Positions 33,576-47,110 of a stretch of DNA of 64,000 nucleotides are shown here, one piece after another. Source of the stretch: Bolinopsis microptera (taxonomy: Eukaryota > Ctenophora > Tentaculata > Lobata > Bolinopsidae); the NCBI RefSeq assembly GCF_026151205.1, contig NC_087082.1, positions 10,734,901 to 10,798,900 of the forward strand, given 5' to 3'. How positions within the stretch are numbered: position 1 is the first letter of the stretch; every line of letters starts with the position of its first letter. The translations under genes were made by a program, and so were the position numbers. The notes beneath the pieces are model-generated. The model was not told where the DNA came from, did no database searches, and saw nothing but the letters and a program-made list of their open reading frames with translations.

Positions 33576-34310
33576 AGGGGGTGGGGGGGGGGTTCACCCT
33601 GAATTTTTTCGTGAAACTTGGTTTCGAGATAGCAGTTGACCAACAAACTAGGACCGGTGACCGAACTTTTGAGGGGGTCCCGGACCCCAACCGCCAAACG
33701 GTGCCCGCGGGGCAGCCACGCCCATATTTTGTCCAAATTAGGCCCAATTTAGCCAAATACCCTCAACATGCCGGAAACCCAGATTGTGCTATACTTGTAG
33801 CTAGTGATCTCCTGAACTTGTATATGAAATTTCATCAAGATTAGACAAAAAATGACTGAGTTATGAGCCCAAAACCATATGACCACATTTGGGCATACGC
33901 ACCAAATTTGATCGATTTTTGCCCATAAATTGGTCAAATATCAATATTTTTGAATGAAACTAACTTTATATGGAAGGTAAGCTTATACTACACATTCTCT
34001 ATGATTCCCATGATTGTAAGCTCAATATCACCTCACTGTGGATTCTGAGTTCAAATAATCGCAAAAAATTAACAAAATCGCCCATATCTCAGTTCGCGAT
34101 ATTTGCGAAACTGATTTCGTTCAAAACAATAGAACTCAATAGGGTTTCAATATTTTTACATGAAATTTTCAGAATCAACGTAGAATCGCATTTCGACCTT
34201 AAGTTTTAATATAGAATTTTGAGTTAGGCCTTTAAAAAAAGTTGGCGGCCAAATTCTGAAAAATGCCCGGCAAATTTCAGAATTTGGCCGCCAAATCAGG
34301 ATGAACCCCT
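33576..34310. mobile_element. TTAA foldback-family element upstream of copy C
   Basis: It begins after TTAA (33572-33575) with a G run and GGTTCACCCTGAATTT. Internal words match the 58305-59487 element (for example ACCAACAAACTAGGACCGGT and GGCATACGCACCAAATTTGA). It ends near AATCAGGATGAACCCC; the right TTAA is not clear. Copy D at 51530 has the uninterrupted sequence AACTAGCTATTAAGTAAG. Confidence 0.7.
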
Positions 34311-34383
34311 GTAAAAGTGATCTCAACTAGGAATAAATAAAATATAATAAATAGATATATAAAATGTTAATTGTAAGCAATAC

Positions 34384-34442
34384 CAAATGTTGGTATGTAG
34401 GATGTAATCCATTGTAAACCCGTAACTCAGCAACATAACTAG
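34384..34442 (-). pseudogene. Relic of SLC17 exon 2 (block 3)
   Basis: Reads LVMLLSYGFTMDYILHTNI; the donor has degraded to CATTTG|GTATTG. Truncated like blocks 1 and 2. Confidence 0.55.
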
Positions 34443-34617
34443 ATCTGAACTCTGGGACTGTCACACTGAAGTGAAAAACTATTAAATTAAGCTTTTTTAG
34501 CATCTACATTACAAACTACAATCTAATGACATAATATATCAAGAAGATCAAGACAATCGAAAGTCTTCCTTGCTAATGCGGATAAAACTAAATTAATTAT
34601 CTTTTAGCCGGTCTTAC

Positions 34618-34719
34618 CTTTCTTCAGTGGCAGAACACTAAAGTTTATGACGAATTCATATGAATGATCTTCTAGCATCTTGAACCAGTTGTTTCGGTAT
34701 GCCATTACTTTTAAACTTC
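34618..34719 (-). CDS. Duplicated exon-like block of unknown gene, block 3
   Basis: Third copy of the 102-bp exon (VMAYRNNWFKMLED), open, with the same donor. See 24484-24585 for discussion. Confidence 0.4.
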
Positions 34720-35410
34720 CTACGAAAAGATACCACATTAATTAAAGAAAATAATAGAAAAAACTAATAATATCTTGATTTAACAAACTTGTTGAGTTTT
34801 TCTCATGAAACCAGCTGAAGATCGAAAACTCTAGCAAGGAGTTCCAACAATTGCATAGTCTAATATTAATTTGGAACCCTTGTCAAATATTGGTAACATA
34901 TTTGTGGAAGCTTTACATAGTGCAAACAACTCTCATAAAATTAAAGCTCGTTATTCACAATATTTAAATTGCATCGTGTGACAAGAAACAAAAACAAGTT
35001 TACTTCTTGAGTTTTAAAATCTGCACAAAACATATTATCAAATACAATGTGATTCGTCATAACAATGAAATCAAAAAATGAAATCAAAAACAATTCGTAC
35101 TTTCTGACATATATATAATAGATTTTAAAATAATTGGTCAGTTAAAAAAATAAAGCATAAACAACGGTACACTCAACAAAACAATCATTCTTCTGATATC
35201 AAAATACTCATACTGTAACCACTACAATTATAACAAATATCAATTTTAAAACAACAAATAATTAATTTTTGTCGCTAGTCAGTGAATGTGTGTAATAGGA
35301 TGAAAATACTTTATTACCTTTTTATTCACACAAAACACTGAGTCTCATTTGTCAATGAAGAGCTCAAATACCAATCAGTTACAAGTCAGAGCCTTGGACA
35401 GTGTAATCCT
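34720..35410. other. Spacer within the SLC17 duplication unit
   Basis: Paralogous to 24586-25275 and 29501-30094; includes the likely 3' untranslated region of copy D. No gene was recognised. Confidence 0.5.
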
Positions 35411-37030
35411 CTAAATACCGAAGCCTCGGCTGCTTTCTTCGGCGTAAGCATACAGAAGATCTTCATCCTCCACAGACGTTTCCTCCTCCAACCCATGGGA
35501 ATTCCAGGGCTGAACTTCTGCAGAACCAAACACACAGTACTGAACAGATCCAAACATCCAGACCGCTGAAGCCGATAGGAAGGCTATTTTCCAACGTTCA
35601 TGCAGTTTATCATGATCATTCGGATCAACATCATTGACAAGGAGACCAACAGCGATGGGGCCCAGGATCCCAGCTACAGCACAAAGTCCGTTACCAATAC
35701 CACAAAGGATGGCAGAGAAGCGAGGAGAGAGATCAGCATAATTCACATAATAGCAGGGGTTAGCGTAACCCTGGAAATACATTGCTATATTCATGAGAAT
35801 CAGGATGGGGACATTGTTTTCACAGTAGGCCATGCCAGTCAGAAGAATGGCGGGAATGAACATGGCCGCAATACTACACCATCTTCTTGTCCACGTTTTT
35901 GACAGTATTTTGTTTCTAACAAGAAGATCAGAAAGGTATCCACCGAAGTGTAACCAAGGTAAATCATGACGTAAGGTAGCGAGGCTATAAACCCGGAGTC
36001 TTTCATGTTGTACTGCAAAACTTCGATCATAAACTTGGGAATGTCTGACAGTAACATGAAGTACCCATACCTGAGAAATTTCGGATTGAATTGCATAATT
36101 CGTAAATAACAGGTCAAAGATTCTTGAATTTTTCGAAATTTAAAAGTTGAGAGTAGAAATAACCATTCTTCGAGTTTGGCATTATTAACATACCCATTAC
36201 AAGTGTGTATGACACAAGTTGACCAAAATCGTCCGCTCTTCAGAATACTTTTCCAGGGTATTTCAGATATCTGAACTGCTTTCCTCGGGACTGTAGTCGC
36301 GGCCAAGTACTCCTTTTCAGCGGTGGAAGTCCAGTATGATGTGGCCGGATCATCTCTAACAAAGACAAACCATAGCAGAGCCCATAGTACTCCACAGCCT
36401 CCATACACATAGAAAAGACTGGGCCAGCCCTCTAAAAAGCTACCAGAAGCTAACAGTCCAGAAACAGAGTTCGCCAGGACAGCCCCCAGGTACTGACCAC
36501 CGCCCCCTAAAGCTATAAACGTGGCAAACTGAGAAGAAGGGGCCCAGTTTGCAATGATGTTCAGGGCCACTGGGAATGTTACACCTTGCCCCAATCCAAT
36601 GAAAAGACGCAGTGCAATGAACAGCCAAAAGTTGACACCAGAGATAAAAGGACAAAGGAAGGTTGCTAGGATGGCGATGAAGAGGCCGATACCAAAGACT
36701 TTGCTGGCCCCAAAATAACAGCATATCACAGCGCCCGGAAGCTGCGTGGCCCAGTAGCCCCAGAAAAAGGAGCTCAAAACGTAACCTAGGAAAAATATTT
36801 TTAATTTTCACTCGATGTGGAAATACGTTACCCGAACTCTATTATCATTGAATTTAAAGACCGATCTTAAACTGGATATGATATGTTAATTATCTGTAAT
36901 GTTAATGAAAAAATACAAGAGGCAGAAAAGAAAGCCGAGTTAAGTACCTTGTTTAGCTTGAGACCAACATCTTGTATCATTTAAAGTACAATTTTCTGGG
37001 GCAACCACCATCTCACTATCTAACGCGAAA

Positions 37031-37893
37031 CTGAAAAATCATCATTCATTCAACTATTCAATCAAAAATAATTCTTATTTTAAGTATATATTTTTAAATA
37101 TTTATATTTAAAATATATATATGAGTTATAATGACTCCTAAGTGGATTGACCTAAATTTATTAATAATGAAGGACAGAGGTTGGCTGGACTTCATTAAAT
37201 CAAGAAAATGAGGTTATGATAGGAAAAATGCAGTGAGTAAAATAGGGTTACCAATAATGAACAATATATTAATATTATAATATTATATTATCTATACTAT
37301 GCCGTTACTATGCACCACTTTGCTTTTAGTTTTACCTAATTACCTCATATATCCAATTACCTACGATCTTTTTGCCTTCAGCAAGAGTAGGGAAAATATC
37401 TCTACCAATTTACAGAGTGAAGAAAATTATTGGAGCAAGGCATTTTCAGTGAAATTGCAGGGTCAGCACTCAGCATTTATGGGATCATTTGAAAAGGAAA
37501 ACTCATATCCAATTTACAACTCAAGTTTAGAAAGAAACAGACCAAACTTAACAAATTTTAAAACTCAAGGTACTAAACCAAAATGATCCATGATTTAACA
37601 TTATTGTTTAATAGAAATAGTACAACAAAACAAAATGAATTAGCAAAGTGATAAATGGGATGTCTGGTAATCGCACATATTTTCGTTAGTTAATACAGAT
37701 AGATTTTAATAATATGTCCATTATCCATCAGCAGAGATAAGAGACTTTACTTTTAGGGACCGTCGCAAAAAGTTTTAAAATCGCATCGCTGATTAATGTC
37801 TCATCAGCTTGTTAATCAGCGCTGTTCGTTTTATTAAATTAATTGTTAATTGCTCATCAAAAAATACGAGAGTATCGTGAAGTCAGCTCTTTA
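37031..37893. other. Start of the intron-2 right part of copy D, no gene recognised
   Basis: AT-rich. A 95-codon plus-strand frame at 37299-37586 starts with a hydrophobic stretch, but has no known domain and is antisense to the cluster, so I do not call it. Confidence 0.5.
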
Positions 37894-38901
37894 TTAGTCA
37901 CAAATAAGTCTTTGTCGTTCCTCTTCCCCAGAATTTATTCTAACTTCAGTTTGAGTAAACAATCTGCCGAGGATTGCTGATATCGTCACTATCCTGGAGT
38001 TAAGGAACTCCCTGAAGCTGCTGAGAGACAGTGTGTAAATGTAGAAGTTGGACATCAAATTCAGGGACCCAATCGCATACCCAATCCTAAAAAAATAAAA
38101 ATGCCAGAACTGGGACATCTCCGTTGGGGCATCCTTCACAAAGTAGCTAACTGCATCGCAGATAGCTCCCGGTAGATTAGCGACAGTGAAGACAGCTACA
38201 GTGAGCACCACTGTCATCACCCCCCTCCACTGGAGTCCTCCTGGTCCTCTAGCAGTGATCTTCTTAGCTGTGATGATAATCATGACATTGCTCACCATCA
38301 CAACCACCAAACTAATGAGCGATACTAATCCGATTAAGATGAAGGTGATCTTTAAGAACCAGCTGTCTTGAGATGAAGATCTGCTGAACTGACAGGTGTA
38401 GGTAAGGTAGCTGAAGTAGATATCATCTATCTTTGTCAGGACAGGCAGCGCTGCTAATACGAAGCTGCAAACGAAGCAGACGAGTGATGAAATATGAGCG
38501 ATCTTTGTGGAGAGATGGACAGCTCTGAACGGATATTTCAGGATCAGCAACTTGGTCAGAGACAGCGCAACAATTAGGAGAAGGAAAGTTCCTAAAACAC
38601 TGTAGGTAACACAATATTCTATACGACAGAAGAGTTCGCCGAACACCCATCTGTTCAGAGCTAGTGAGACTACTTCCGGCAAGACAGTGAAAATCACTAG
38701 GAAGATATCAGCAAGAGCAATGTACTGAATAAACACGACCATGACTTTTTGAAGATTAATTGCATTGTATGTCAAGGATCCTATCAATATTAGAGCATCG
38801 CCTATAAGAGATGATATGGCTATGGTAGAGGTGTATGCAGTTAGAAGCTGTCGTTCTGTGGAGCTGTGGATACCATACAGGGTATAGTTATCATACTTCA
38901 T
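37894..38901 (-). CDS. Divergent rhodopsin-class GPCR, intronless, nested in copy D intron 2
   Basis: The 335-residue frame has seven hydrophobic segments with an N-glycosylation site NYT near the start. Cys92 and Cys170 can form the usual TM3-loop 2 disulfide. TM2 has ALADI and TM6 has NLPG. The motifs are divergent: TM1 has GD in place of GN, the DRY position reads TKL (116-118), and the TM7 NPxxY position reads SNFYIY (284-289). It is on the same strand as the host transporter. The ligand cannot be inferred. The frame is open and full length, so it is probably functional, perhaps with non-canonical G-protein coupling. Confidence 0.85.
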   Translation of the reverse strand: MKYDNYTLYGIHSSTERQLLTAYTSTIAISSLIGDALILIGSLTYNAINLQKVMVVFIQYIALADIFLVIFTVLPEVVSLALNRWVFGELFCRIEYCVTYSVLGTFLLLIVALSLTKLLILKYPFRAVHLSTKIAHISSLVCFVCSFVLAALPVLTKIDDIYFSYLTYTCQFSRSSSQDSWFLKITFILIGLVSLISLVVVMVSNVMIIITAKKITARGPGGLQWRGVMTVVLTVAVFTVANLPGAICDAVSYFVKDAPTEMSQFWHFYFFRIGYAIGSLNLMSNFYIYTLSLSSFREFLNSRIVTISAILGRLFTQTEVRINSGEEERQRLICD

Positions 38902-39640
38902 CCTAGCTCTAGAATCTTCGAAGAAGCACCAGTGGGGTTAAAATGTAAAAGAAAAAGAATGAACTAACCTCAGTAACTTGCCTTTGCTCGGAAAACGGTA
39001 TACGATAGGACAAATACGTATGATGAGTACTACAGTGTACAGGGTGTGCCGGGGGGATCAGGTACTATTACTAAGTGCCGTACGTGACGTCGAATAAGTG
39101 CAGTTTTGGACTTTACAAAAAGGACCCACCCACCCCCTTCACGGTACTAATTGCTTTTTCGGATAATATTTAGGACACCCACCCCCTTTTGCCGGCTTTT
39201 GCGGTACTAACTAGAACTGTTGCGAAATCACGGTACTTACTGAGTCTGGGTATATAAAATAAGATACCCACCCATAAATTGCTTTAAACAGCTCATTAAA
39301 CATTGGAAATGGGCAAATTATACCCGCTATTTAGTAGGGGTTTTGTTTTCAATGTAGTTGAATTAGATAAAAAGTTACAAAACAATTTTTAAATTACAAA
39401 AAAACCCTTAAAAAAACTCAAAAAAACCTCTATACAACCTCAAAACCCATTCCCAAAATTGAAATTTGAGGTAAAATGAAGCCCCTTACTACCATGTGCT
39501 AACTGTTTTTCTGGGAAATGAGCAGCAGACCCACCACTTAGTACAAGAGTACTAACTGTGTTTTGGAAGAAAATATGACCCACCCAATCACCCAACGTCA
39601 CGTACGATTCTGACCATATGGAAATAAACATTTCTTTCCA
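38902..39640. other. Upstream flank of the nested GPCR
   Basis: Non-coding; contains repeated GACCCACCCACCCCC-like and GCGGTACTAACT-like words (about 39115-39215 and 39530-39590). A garbled version of this region recurs at 47.1-48.1 kb. Confidence 0.5.
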
Positions 39641-39664
39641 ACACTCTCGTCTCTCAAAGAAGAG

Positions 39665-39918
39665 GGGTTACATGTCTTCGTCCTCTTGGCGGATCAAAAT
39701 ACAAAGGCACCAATACCATGAGGTTCCATTCTTTCCCTTCAGTGGCTTCTGCTTTGTATAACGCTGTGCCTCACGACATCAAGTCTATCCCAACCTTGCC
39801 AAAATTCAAGGCAGCACTTGATCGCTTTCTTCATACCGTCCCCGACACCCCTCCTACCCCTGGATATACAGCGGCTAACGGCAATTCAATCTTGGAATGG
39901 GCTGTGAGCAAGACATGA
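39665..39918 (+). pseudogene. Non-LTR retrotransposon RT C-terminal fragment
   Basis: The frame from 39718 reads HSFPSVASALYNAVPHDI, then KFKAALDRFLHTVPDTPP and GYTAANGNSILEW. This is the standard C-terminal end of a class of CR1/Jockey-like RTs. It is a short 5'-truncated remnant lying against the left edge of the long 50-bp array. Confidence 0.65.
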
Positions 39919-39921
39919 TAA

Positions 39922-42900
39922 CGTGCAAGTGTGTACCTAAATAATAACACTAGGTACCTGATGTTGAGAGCATTGCAAGTGTGTACCTAAATAAGAACCT
40001 AAATAATAACACTAGGTACCTGATGTTGAGAGCATTGCAAGTGTGTACCTAAATAATAACACTAGGTACCTGATGTTGAGAGCATTGCAAGTGTGTACCT
40101 AAATAATAACACTAGGTACCTGATGTTGAGAGCATTGCAAGTGTGTACCTAAATAAGAACCTAAATAATAACACTAGGTACCTGATGTTGAGAGTATTGC
40201 AAGTGTGTACCTAAATAATAACACTAGGTACCTGATGTTGAGAGCATTGCAAGTGTGTACCTAAATAAGAACCTAAATAATAACACTAGGTACCTGATGT
40301 TGAGAGCATTGCAAGTGTGTACCTAAATAATAACACTAGGTACCTGATGTTGAGAGCATTGCAAGTGTGTACCTAAATAAGAACCTAAATAATAACACTA
40401 GGTACCTGATGTTGAGAGCATTGCAAGTGTGTACCTAAATACTAACACTAGGTACCTGATGTTGAGAGCATTGCAAGTGTGTATCTAAATAATAACACTA
40501 GGTACCTGATGTTGAGAGCATTGCAAGTGTGTACCTAAATAATAACACTAGGTACCTGATGTTGAGAGCATTGCAAGTGTGTACCTAAATAAGAACCTAA
40601 ATAATAACACTAGGTACCTGATGTTGAGAGCATTGCAAGTGTGTACCTAAATAAGAACCTAAATAATAACACTAGGTACCTGATGTTGAGAGCATTGCAA
40701 GTGTGTACCTAAATAATAACACTAGGTACCTGATGTTGAGAGCATTGCAAGTGTGTACCTAAATAATAACACTAGGTACCTGATGTTGAGAGCATTGCAA
40801 GTGTGTACCTAAATAATAACACTAGGTACCTGATGTTGAGAGCATTGCAAGTGTGTACCTAAATAATAACACTAGGTACCTGATGTTGAGAGCATTGCAA
40901 GTGTGTACCCAAATAATAACACTAGGTACCTGATGTTGAGAGCATTGCAAGTGTGTACCTAAATAATAACACTAGGTACCTGATGTTGAGAGCATTGCAA
41001 GTGTGTACCTAAATAATAACACTAGGTACCTGATGTTGAGAGCATTGCAAGTGTGTACCTAAATAATAACACTAGGTACCTGATGTTGAGAGCATTGCAA
41101 GTGTGTACCCAAATAATAACACTAGGTACCTGATGTTGAGAGCATTGCAAGTGTGTACCTAAATAATAACCTAAATACTAACCTAAATAATAACACTAGG
41201 TACCTGATGTTGAGAGCATTGCAAGTGTGTACCTAAATAATAACACTAGGTACCTGATGTTGAGAGCATTGCAAGTGTGTACCTAAATAAGAACCTAAAT
41301 AATAACACTAGGTACCTGATGTTGAGAGCATTGCAAGTGTGTACCTAAATAAGAACCTAAATAATAACACTAGGTACCTGATGTTGAGAGCATTGCAAGT
41401 GTGTACCTAAATAATAACACTAGGTACCTGATGTTGAGAGCATTGCAAGTGTGTACCTAAATAATAACACTAGGTACCTAATGTTGAGAGCATTGCAAGT
41501 GTGTACCTAAATAAGAACCTAAATAATAACACTAGGTACCTGATGTTGAGAGCATTGCAAGTGTGTACCTAAATAATAACACTAGGTACCTGATGTTGAG
41601 AGCATTGCAAGTGTGTACCTAAATAATAACACTAGGTACCTGATGTTGAGAGCATTGCAAGTGTGTACCTAAATAATAACACTAGGTACCTGATGTTGAG
41701 AGCATTGCAAGTGTGTACCTAAATAATAACACTAGGTACCTGATGTTGAGAGCATTGCAAGTGTGTACCTAAATAAGAACCTAAATACTAACACTAGGTA
41801 CCTGATGTTGAGAGCATTGCAAGTGTGTACCTAAATAATAACACTAGGTACCTGATGTTGAGAGCATTGCAAGTGTGTACCTAAATAATAACACTAGGTA
41901 CCTGATGTTGAGAGCATTGCAAGTGTGTACCTAAATAATAACACTAGGTACCTGATGTTGAGAGCAGTACAAGTGTGTACCTAAATAATAACACTAGGTA
42001 CCTGATGTTGAGAGTATTGCAAGTGTGTACCTAAATAATAACACTAGGTACCTGATGTTGAGAGCATTGCAAGTGTGTACCTAAATAATAACACTAGGTA
42101 CCTGATGTTGAGAGCATTGCAAGTGTGTACCTAAATAATAACACTAGGTACCTGATGTTGAGAGCATTGCAAGTGTGTACCTAAATAAGAACCTAAATAC
42201 TAACACTAGGTACCTGATGTTGAGAGCATTGCAAGTGTGTACCTAAATAAGAACCTAAATAATAACACTAGGTACCTGATGTTGAGAGCATTGCAAGTGT
42301 GTACCTAAATAATAACACTAGGTACCTGATGTTGAGAGCATTGCAAGTGTGTACCTAAATAATAACACTAGGTACCTGATGTTGAGAGCATTGCAAGTGT
42401 GTACCTAAATAATAACACTAGGTACCTGATGTTGAGAGCATTGCAAGTGTGTACCTAAATAAGAACCTAAATACTAACACTAGGTACCTGATGTTGAGAG
42501 CATTGCAAGTGTGTACCTAAATAAGAACCTAAATAATAACACTAGGTACCTGATGTTGAGAGCATTGAAAGTGTGTACCTGAATAATAACACTAGGTACC
42601 TGATGTTGAGAGCATTGCAAGTGTGTACCTAAATAATAACACTAGGTACCTGATGTTGAGAGCATTGCAAGTGTGTACCTAAATAAGAACCTAAATACTA
42701 ACACTAGGTACCTGATGTTGAGAGCATTGCAAGTGTGTACCTAAATACTAACCTAAATAAGAACCTAAATAATAACACTAGGTACCTGATGTTGAGAGCA
42801 TTGCAAGTGTTTACCTAAATAATAACACTAGGTACCTGATGTTGAGAGCATTGCAAGTGTGTACCTAAATAATAACACTAGGTACCTTATGTTGAGAGCA

Positions 42901-45900
42901 TTGCAAGTGTGTACCTAAATAATAACACTAGGTACCTGATGTTGAGAGCATTGCAAGTGTTTACCTAAATAATAACACTAGGTACCTTATGTTGAGAGCA
43001 TTGCAAGTGTGTACCTAAATAATAACACTAGGTACCTGATGTTGAGAGCATTGCAAGTGTGTACCTAAATAATAACACTAGGTACCTGATGTTGAGAGCA
43101 TTGCAAGTGTGTACCTAAATAATAACACTAGGTACCTTATGTTAAGAGCATTGCAAGTGTGTACCTAAATAATAACACTAGGTACCTGATGTTGAGAGCA
43201 TTGCAAGTGTGTACCTAAATAATAACACTAGGTACCTGATGTTGAGAGCATTGCAAGTGTGTACCTAAATACTAACCTAAATAATAACACTAGGTACCTG
43301 ATGTTGAGAGCATTGCAAGTGTGTACCTAAATAATAACACTAGGTACCTTATGTTGAGAGCATTGCAAGTGTGTACCTAAATAATAACACTAGGTACCTG
43401 ATGTTGAGAGCATTGCAAGTGTGTACCTAAATAAGAACCTAAATAATAACACTAGGTACCTTATGTTGAGAGCATTGCAAGTGTGTACCTAAATAAGAAC
43501 CTAAATAATAACACTAGGTACCTGATGTTGAGAGCATTGCAAGTGTGTACCTAAATAAGAACCTAAATACTAACACTAGGTACCTGATGCTGAGAGCATT
43601 GCAAGTGTGTACCTAAATAATAACACTAGGTACCTTATGTTGAGAGCATTGCAAGTGTGTACCTAAATAATAACACTAGGTACCTGATGTTGAGAGCATT
43701 GCAAGTGTGTACCTAAATAAGAACCTAAATAATAACACTAGGTACCTGATGTTGAGAGCATTGCAAGTGTGTACCTAAATAAGAACCTAAATAATAACAC
43801 TAGGTACCTGATGTTGAGAGCATTGCAAGTGTGTACCTAAATAATAACACTAGGTACCTGATGTTGAGAGCATTGCAAGTGTGTACCTAAATAAGAACCT
43901 AAATAATAACACTAGGTACCTGATGTTGAGAGTATTGCAAGTGTGTACCTAAATAAGAACCTAAATAATAACACTAGGTACCTGATGTTGAGAGCATTGC
44001 AAGTGTGTACCTAAATAAGAACCTAAATAATAACACTAGGTACCTGATGTTGAGAGCATTGCAAGTGTGTACCTAAATAATAACACTAGGTACCTGATGT
44101 TGAGAGTATTGCAAGTGTGTACCTAAATAAGAACCTAAATTATAACACTAGGTACCTGATGTTGAGAGCATTGCAAGTGTGTACCTAAATAATAACACTA
44201 GGTACCTGATGTTGAGAGCATTGCAAGTGTGTACCTAAATAAGAACCTAAATAATAACACTAGGTACCTGATGTTGAGAGCATTGCAAGTGTGTACCTAA
44301 ATAATAACACTAGGTACCTGATGTTGAGAGCATTGCAAGTGTGTACCTAAATAATAACACTAGGTACCTGATGTTGAGAGCATTGCAAGTGTGTACCTAA
44401 ATAATAACACTAGGTACCTGATGTTGAGAGCATTGCAAGTGTGTACCTAAATAATAACACAAGGTACCTGATGTTGAGAGCATTGCAAGTGTGTACCTAA
44501 ATAATAACACTAGGTACCTGATGTTGAGAGCATTGCAAGTGTGTACCTAAATAATAACACTAGGTACCTGATGTTGAGAGCATTGCAAGTGTGTACCTAA
44601 ATAATAACACTAGGTACCTGATGTTGAGAGCATTGCAAGTGTGTACCTAAATAAGAACCTAAATAATAACACTAGGTACCTAATGTTGAGAGCATTGCAA
44701 GTGTGTACCTAAATAATAACACTAGGTACCTGATGTTGAGAGCATTGCAAGTGTGTACCTAAATAAGAACCTAAATTATAACACTAGGTACCTAATGTTG
44801 AGAGCATTGCAAGTGTGTACCTAAATAATAACACTAGGTACCTGATGTTGAGAACATTGCAAGTGTGTACCTAAATACTAACCTAAATAATAACACTAGG
44901 TACCTGATGTTGAGAGCATTGCAAGTGTGTACCTAAATAAGAACCTAAATAATAACACTAGGTACCCGATGTTGAGAGTATTGCAAGTGTGTACCTAAAT
45001 AATAACACTAGGTACCTGATGTTGAGAGCATTGCAAGTGTGTACCTAAATAATAACCTAAATTATAACACTAGGTACCTGATGTTGAGAGTATTGCAAGT
45101 GTGTACCTAAATAATAACACTAGGTACCTGATGTTGAGAGCATTGCAAGTGTGTACCTAAATAATAACACTAGGTACCTGATGTTGAGAGCATTGCAAGT
45201 GTGTACCTAAATAATAACACTAGGTACCTGATGTTGAGAGCATTGCAAGTGTGTACCTAAATAAGAACCTAAATAATAACACTAGGTACCTGATGTTGAG
45301 AGCAGTGCAAGTGTGTACCTAAATAATAACACTAGGTACCTGATGTTGAGAGCATTGCAAGTGTGTACCTAAATAAGAACCTAAATAATAACACTAGGTA
45401 CCTGATGTTGAGAGCATTGCAAGTGTGTACCTAAATAATAACACTAGGTACATGATGTTGAGAGCATTGCAAGTGTGTACCTAAATAAGAACCTAAATAA
45501 TAACACTAGGTACCTGATGTTGAGAGCATTGCAAGTGTGTACCTAAATAATAACACTAGGTACCTGATGTTGAGAGCATTGCAAGTGTGTACCTAAATAA
45601 GAACCTAAATAATAACACTAGGTACCTGATGTTGAGAGCAGTGCAAGTGTGTACCTAAATACTAACCTAAATAATAACACTAGGTACCTGATGTTGAGAG
45701 CATTGCAAGTGTGTACCTAAATAAGAACCTAAATAATAACACTAGGTACCTGATGTTGAGAGCAGTGCAAGTGTGTACCTAAATAAGAACCTAAATAATA
45801 ACACTAGGTACCTGATGTTGAGAGCATTGCAAGTGTGTACCTAAATACTAACCTAAATAATAACACTAGGTACCTGATGTTGAGAGCATTGCAAGTGTGT

Positions 45901-47110
45901 ACCTAAATACTAACCTAAATAATAACACTAGGTACCTGATGTTGAGAGCATTGCAAGTGTGTACCTAAATAATAACACTAGGTACCTGATGTTGAGAGCA
46001 TTGCAAGTGTGTACCTAAATAAGAACCTAAATAATAACACTAGGTACCTTATGTTGAGAGCATTGCAAGTGTGTACCTAAATAAGAACCTAAATAATAAC
46101 ACTAGGTACCTGATGTTGAGAGCATTGCAAGTGTGTACCTAAATAAGAACCTAAATACTAACACTAGGTACCTGATGCTGAGAGCATTGCAAGTGTGTAC
46201 CTAAATAATAACACTAGGTACCTTATGTTGAGAGCATTGCAAGTGTGTACCTAAATAAGAACCTAAATAATAACACTAGGTACCTGATGTTGAGAGCATT
46301 GCAAGTGTGTACCTAAATAATAACACTAGGTACCTGATGTTGAGAGCATTGCAAGTGTGTACCTAAATAAGAACCTAAATAATAACACTAGGTACCTGAT
46401 GTTGAGAGTATTGCAAGTGTGTACCTAAATAAGAACCTAAATAATAACACTAGGTACCTGATGTTGAGAGCATTGCAAGTGTGTACCTAAATAAGAACCT
46501 AAATAATAACACTAGGTACCTGAAGTTGAGAGCATTGCAAGTGTGTACCTAAATAATAACACTAGGTACCTGATGTTGAGAGTATTGCAAGTGTGTACCT
46601 AAATAAGAACCTAAATTATAACACTAGGTACCTGATGTTGAGAGCATTGCAAGTGTGTACCTAAATAATAACACTAGGTACCTGATGTTGAGGAGCATTG
46701 CAAGTGTGTACCTAAATAAGAACCTAAATAATAACACTAGGTACCTGATGTTGAGAGCATTGCAAGTGTGTACCTAAATAATAACACTAGTACCTGATGT
46801 TGAGAGCATTGCAAGTGTGTACCTAAATAATAACACTAGGTACCTGATGTTGAGAGCATTGCAAGTGTGTACCTAAATAATAACACTAGGTACCTGATGT
46901 TGAGAGCATTGCAAGTGTGTACCTAAATAATAACACAAGGTTACCTGATGTTGAGAGCATTGCAAGTGTGTACCTAAATAATAACACTAGGTACCTGATG
47001 TTGAGAGCATTGCAAGTGTGTACCTAAATAATAACACTAGGTACCTGATGTTGAGAGCATTGCAAGTGTGTACCTAAATAATAACAACTAGGTACCTGAT
47101 GTATTGAGAG
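39922..47110. repeat. Long 50/62-bp minisatellite array, left part (about 130 units)
   Basis: The basic unit is 50 bp: GTACCTGATGTTGAGAGCAT, TGCAAGTGTGTACCTAAATA, ATAACACTAG. A 62-bp variant has an extra AAGAACCTAAAT, and a rarer form has ACTAACCTAAAT. Units are nearly identical, with scattered changes (AGTATTGC, CCTTATG, CAGTGC). On the minus strand every unit contains CATCAG|GTACCTAG, the splice donor of SLC17 exon 2. Copy number is estimated from length only. No unit has spacers, so this is not a CRISPR array. Confidence 0.97.

Noticed and set aside
37299-37586. 95-codon plus-strand ORF with a hydrophobic start
   Set aside because: No recognised domain, inside the transporter intron on the opposite strand, AT-rich context; probably chance.
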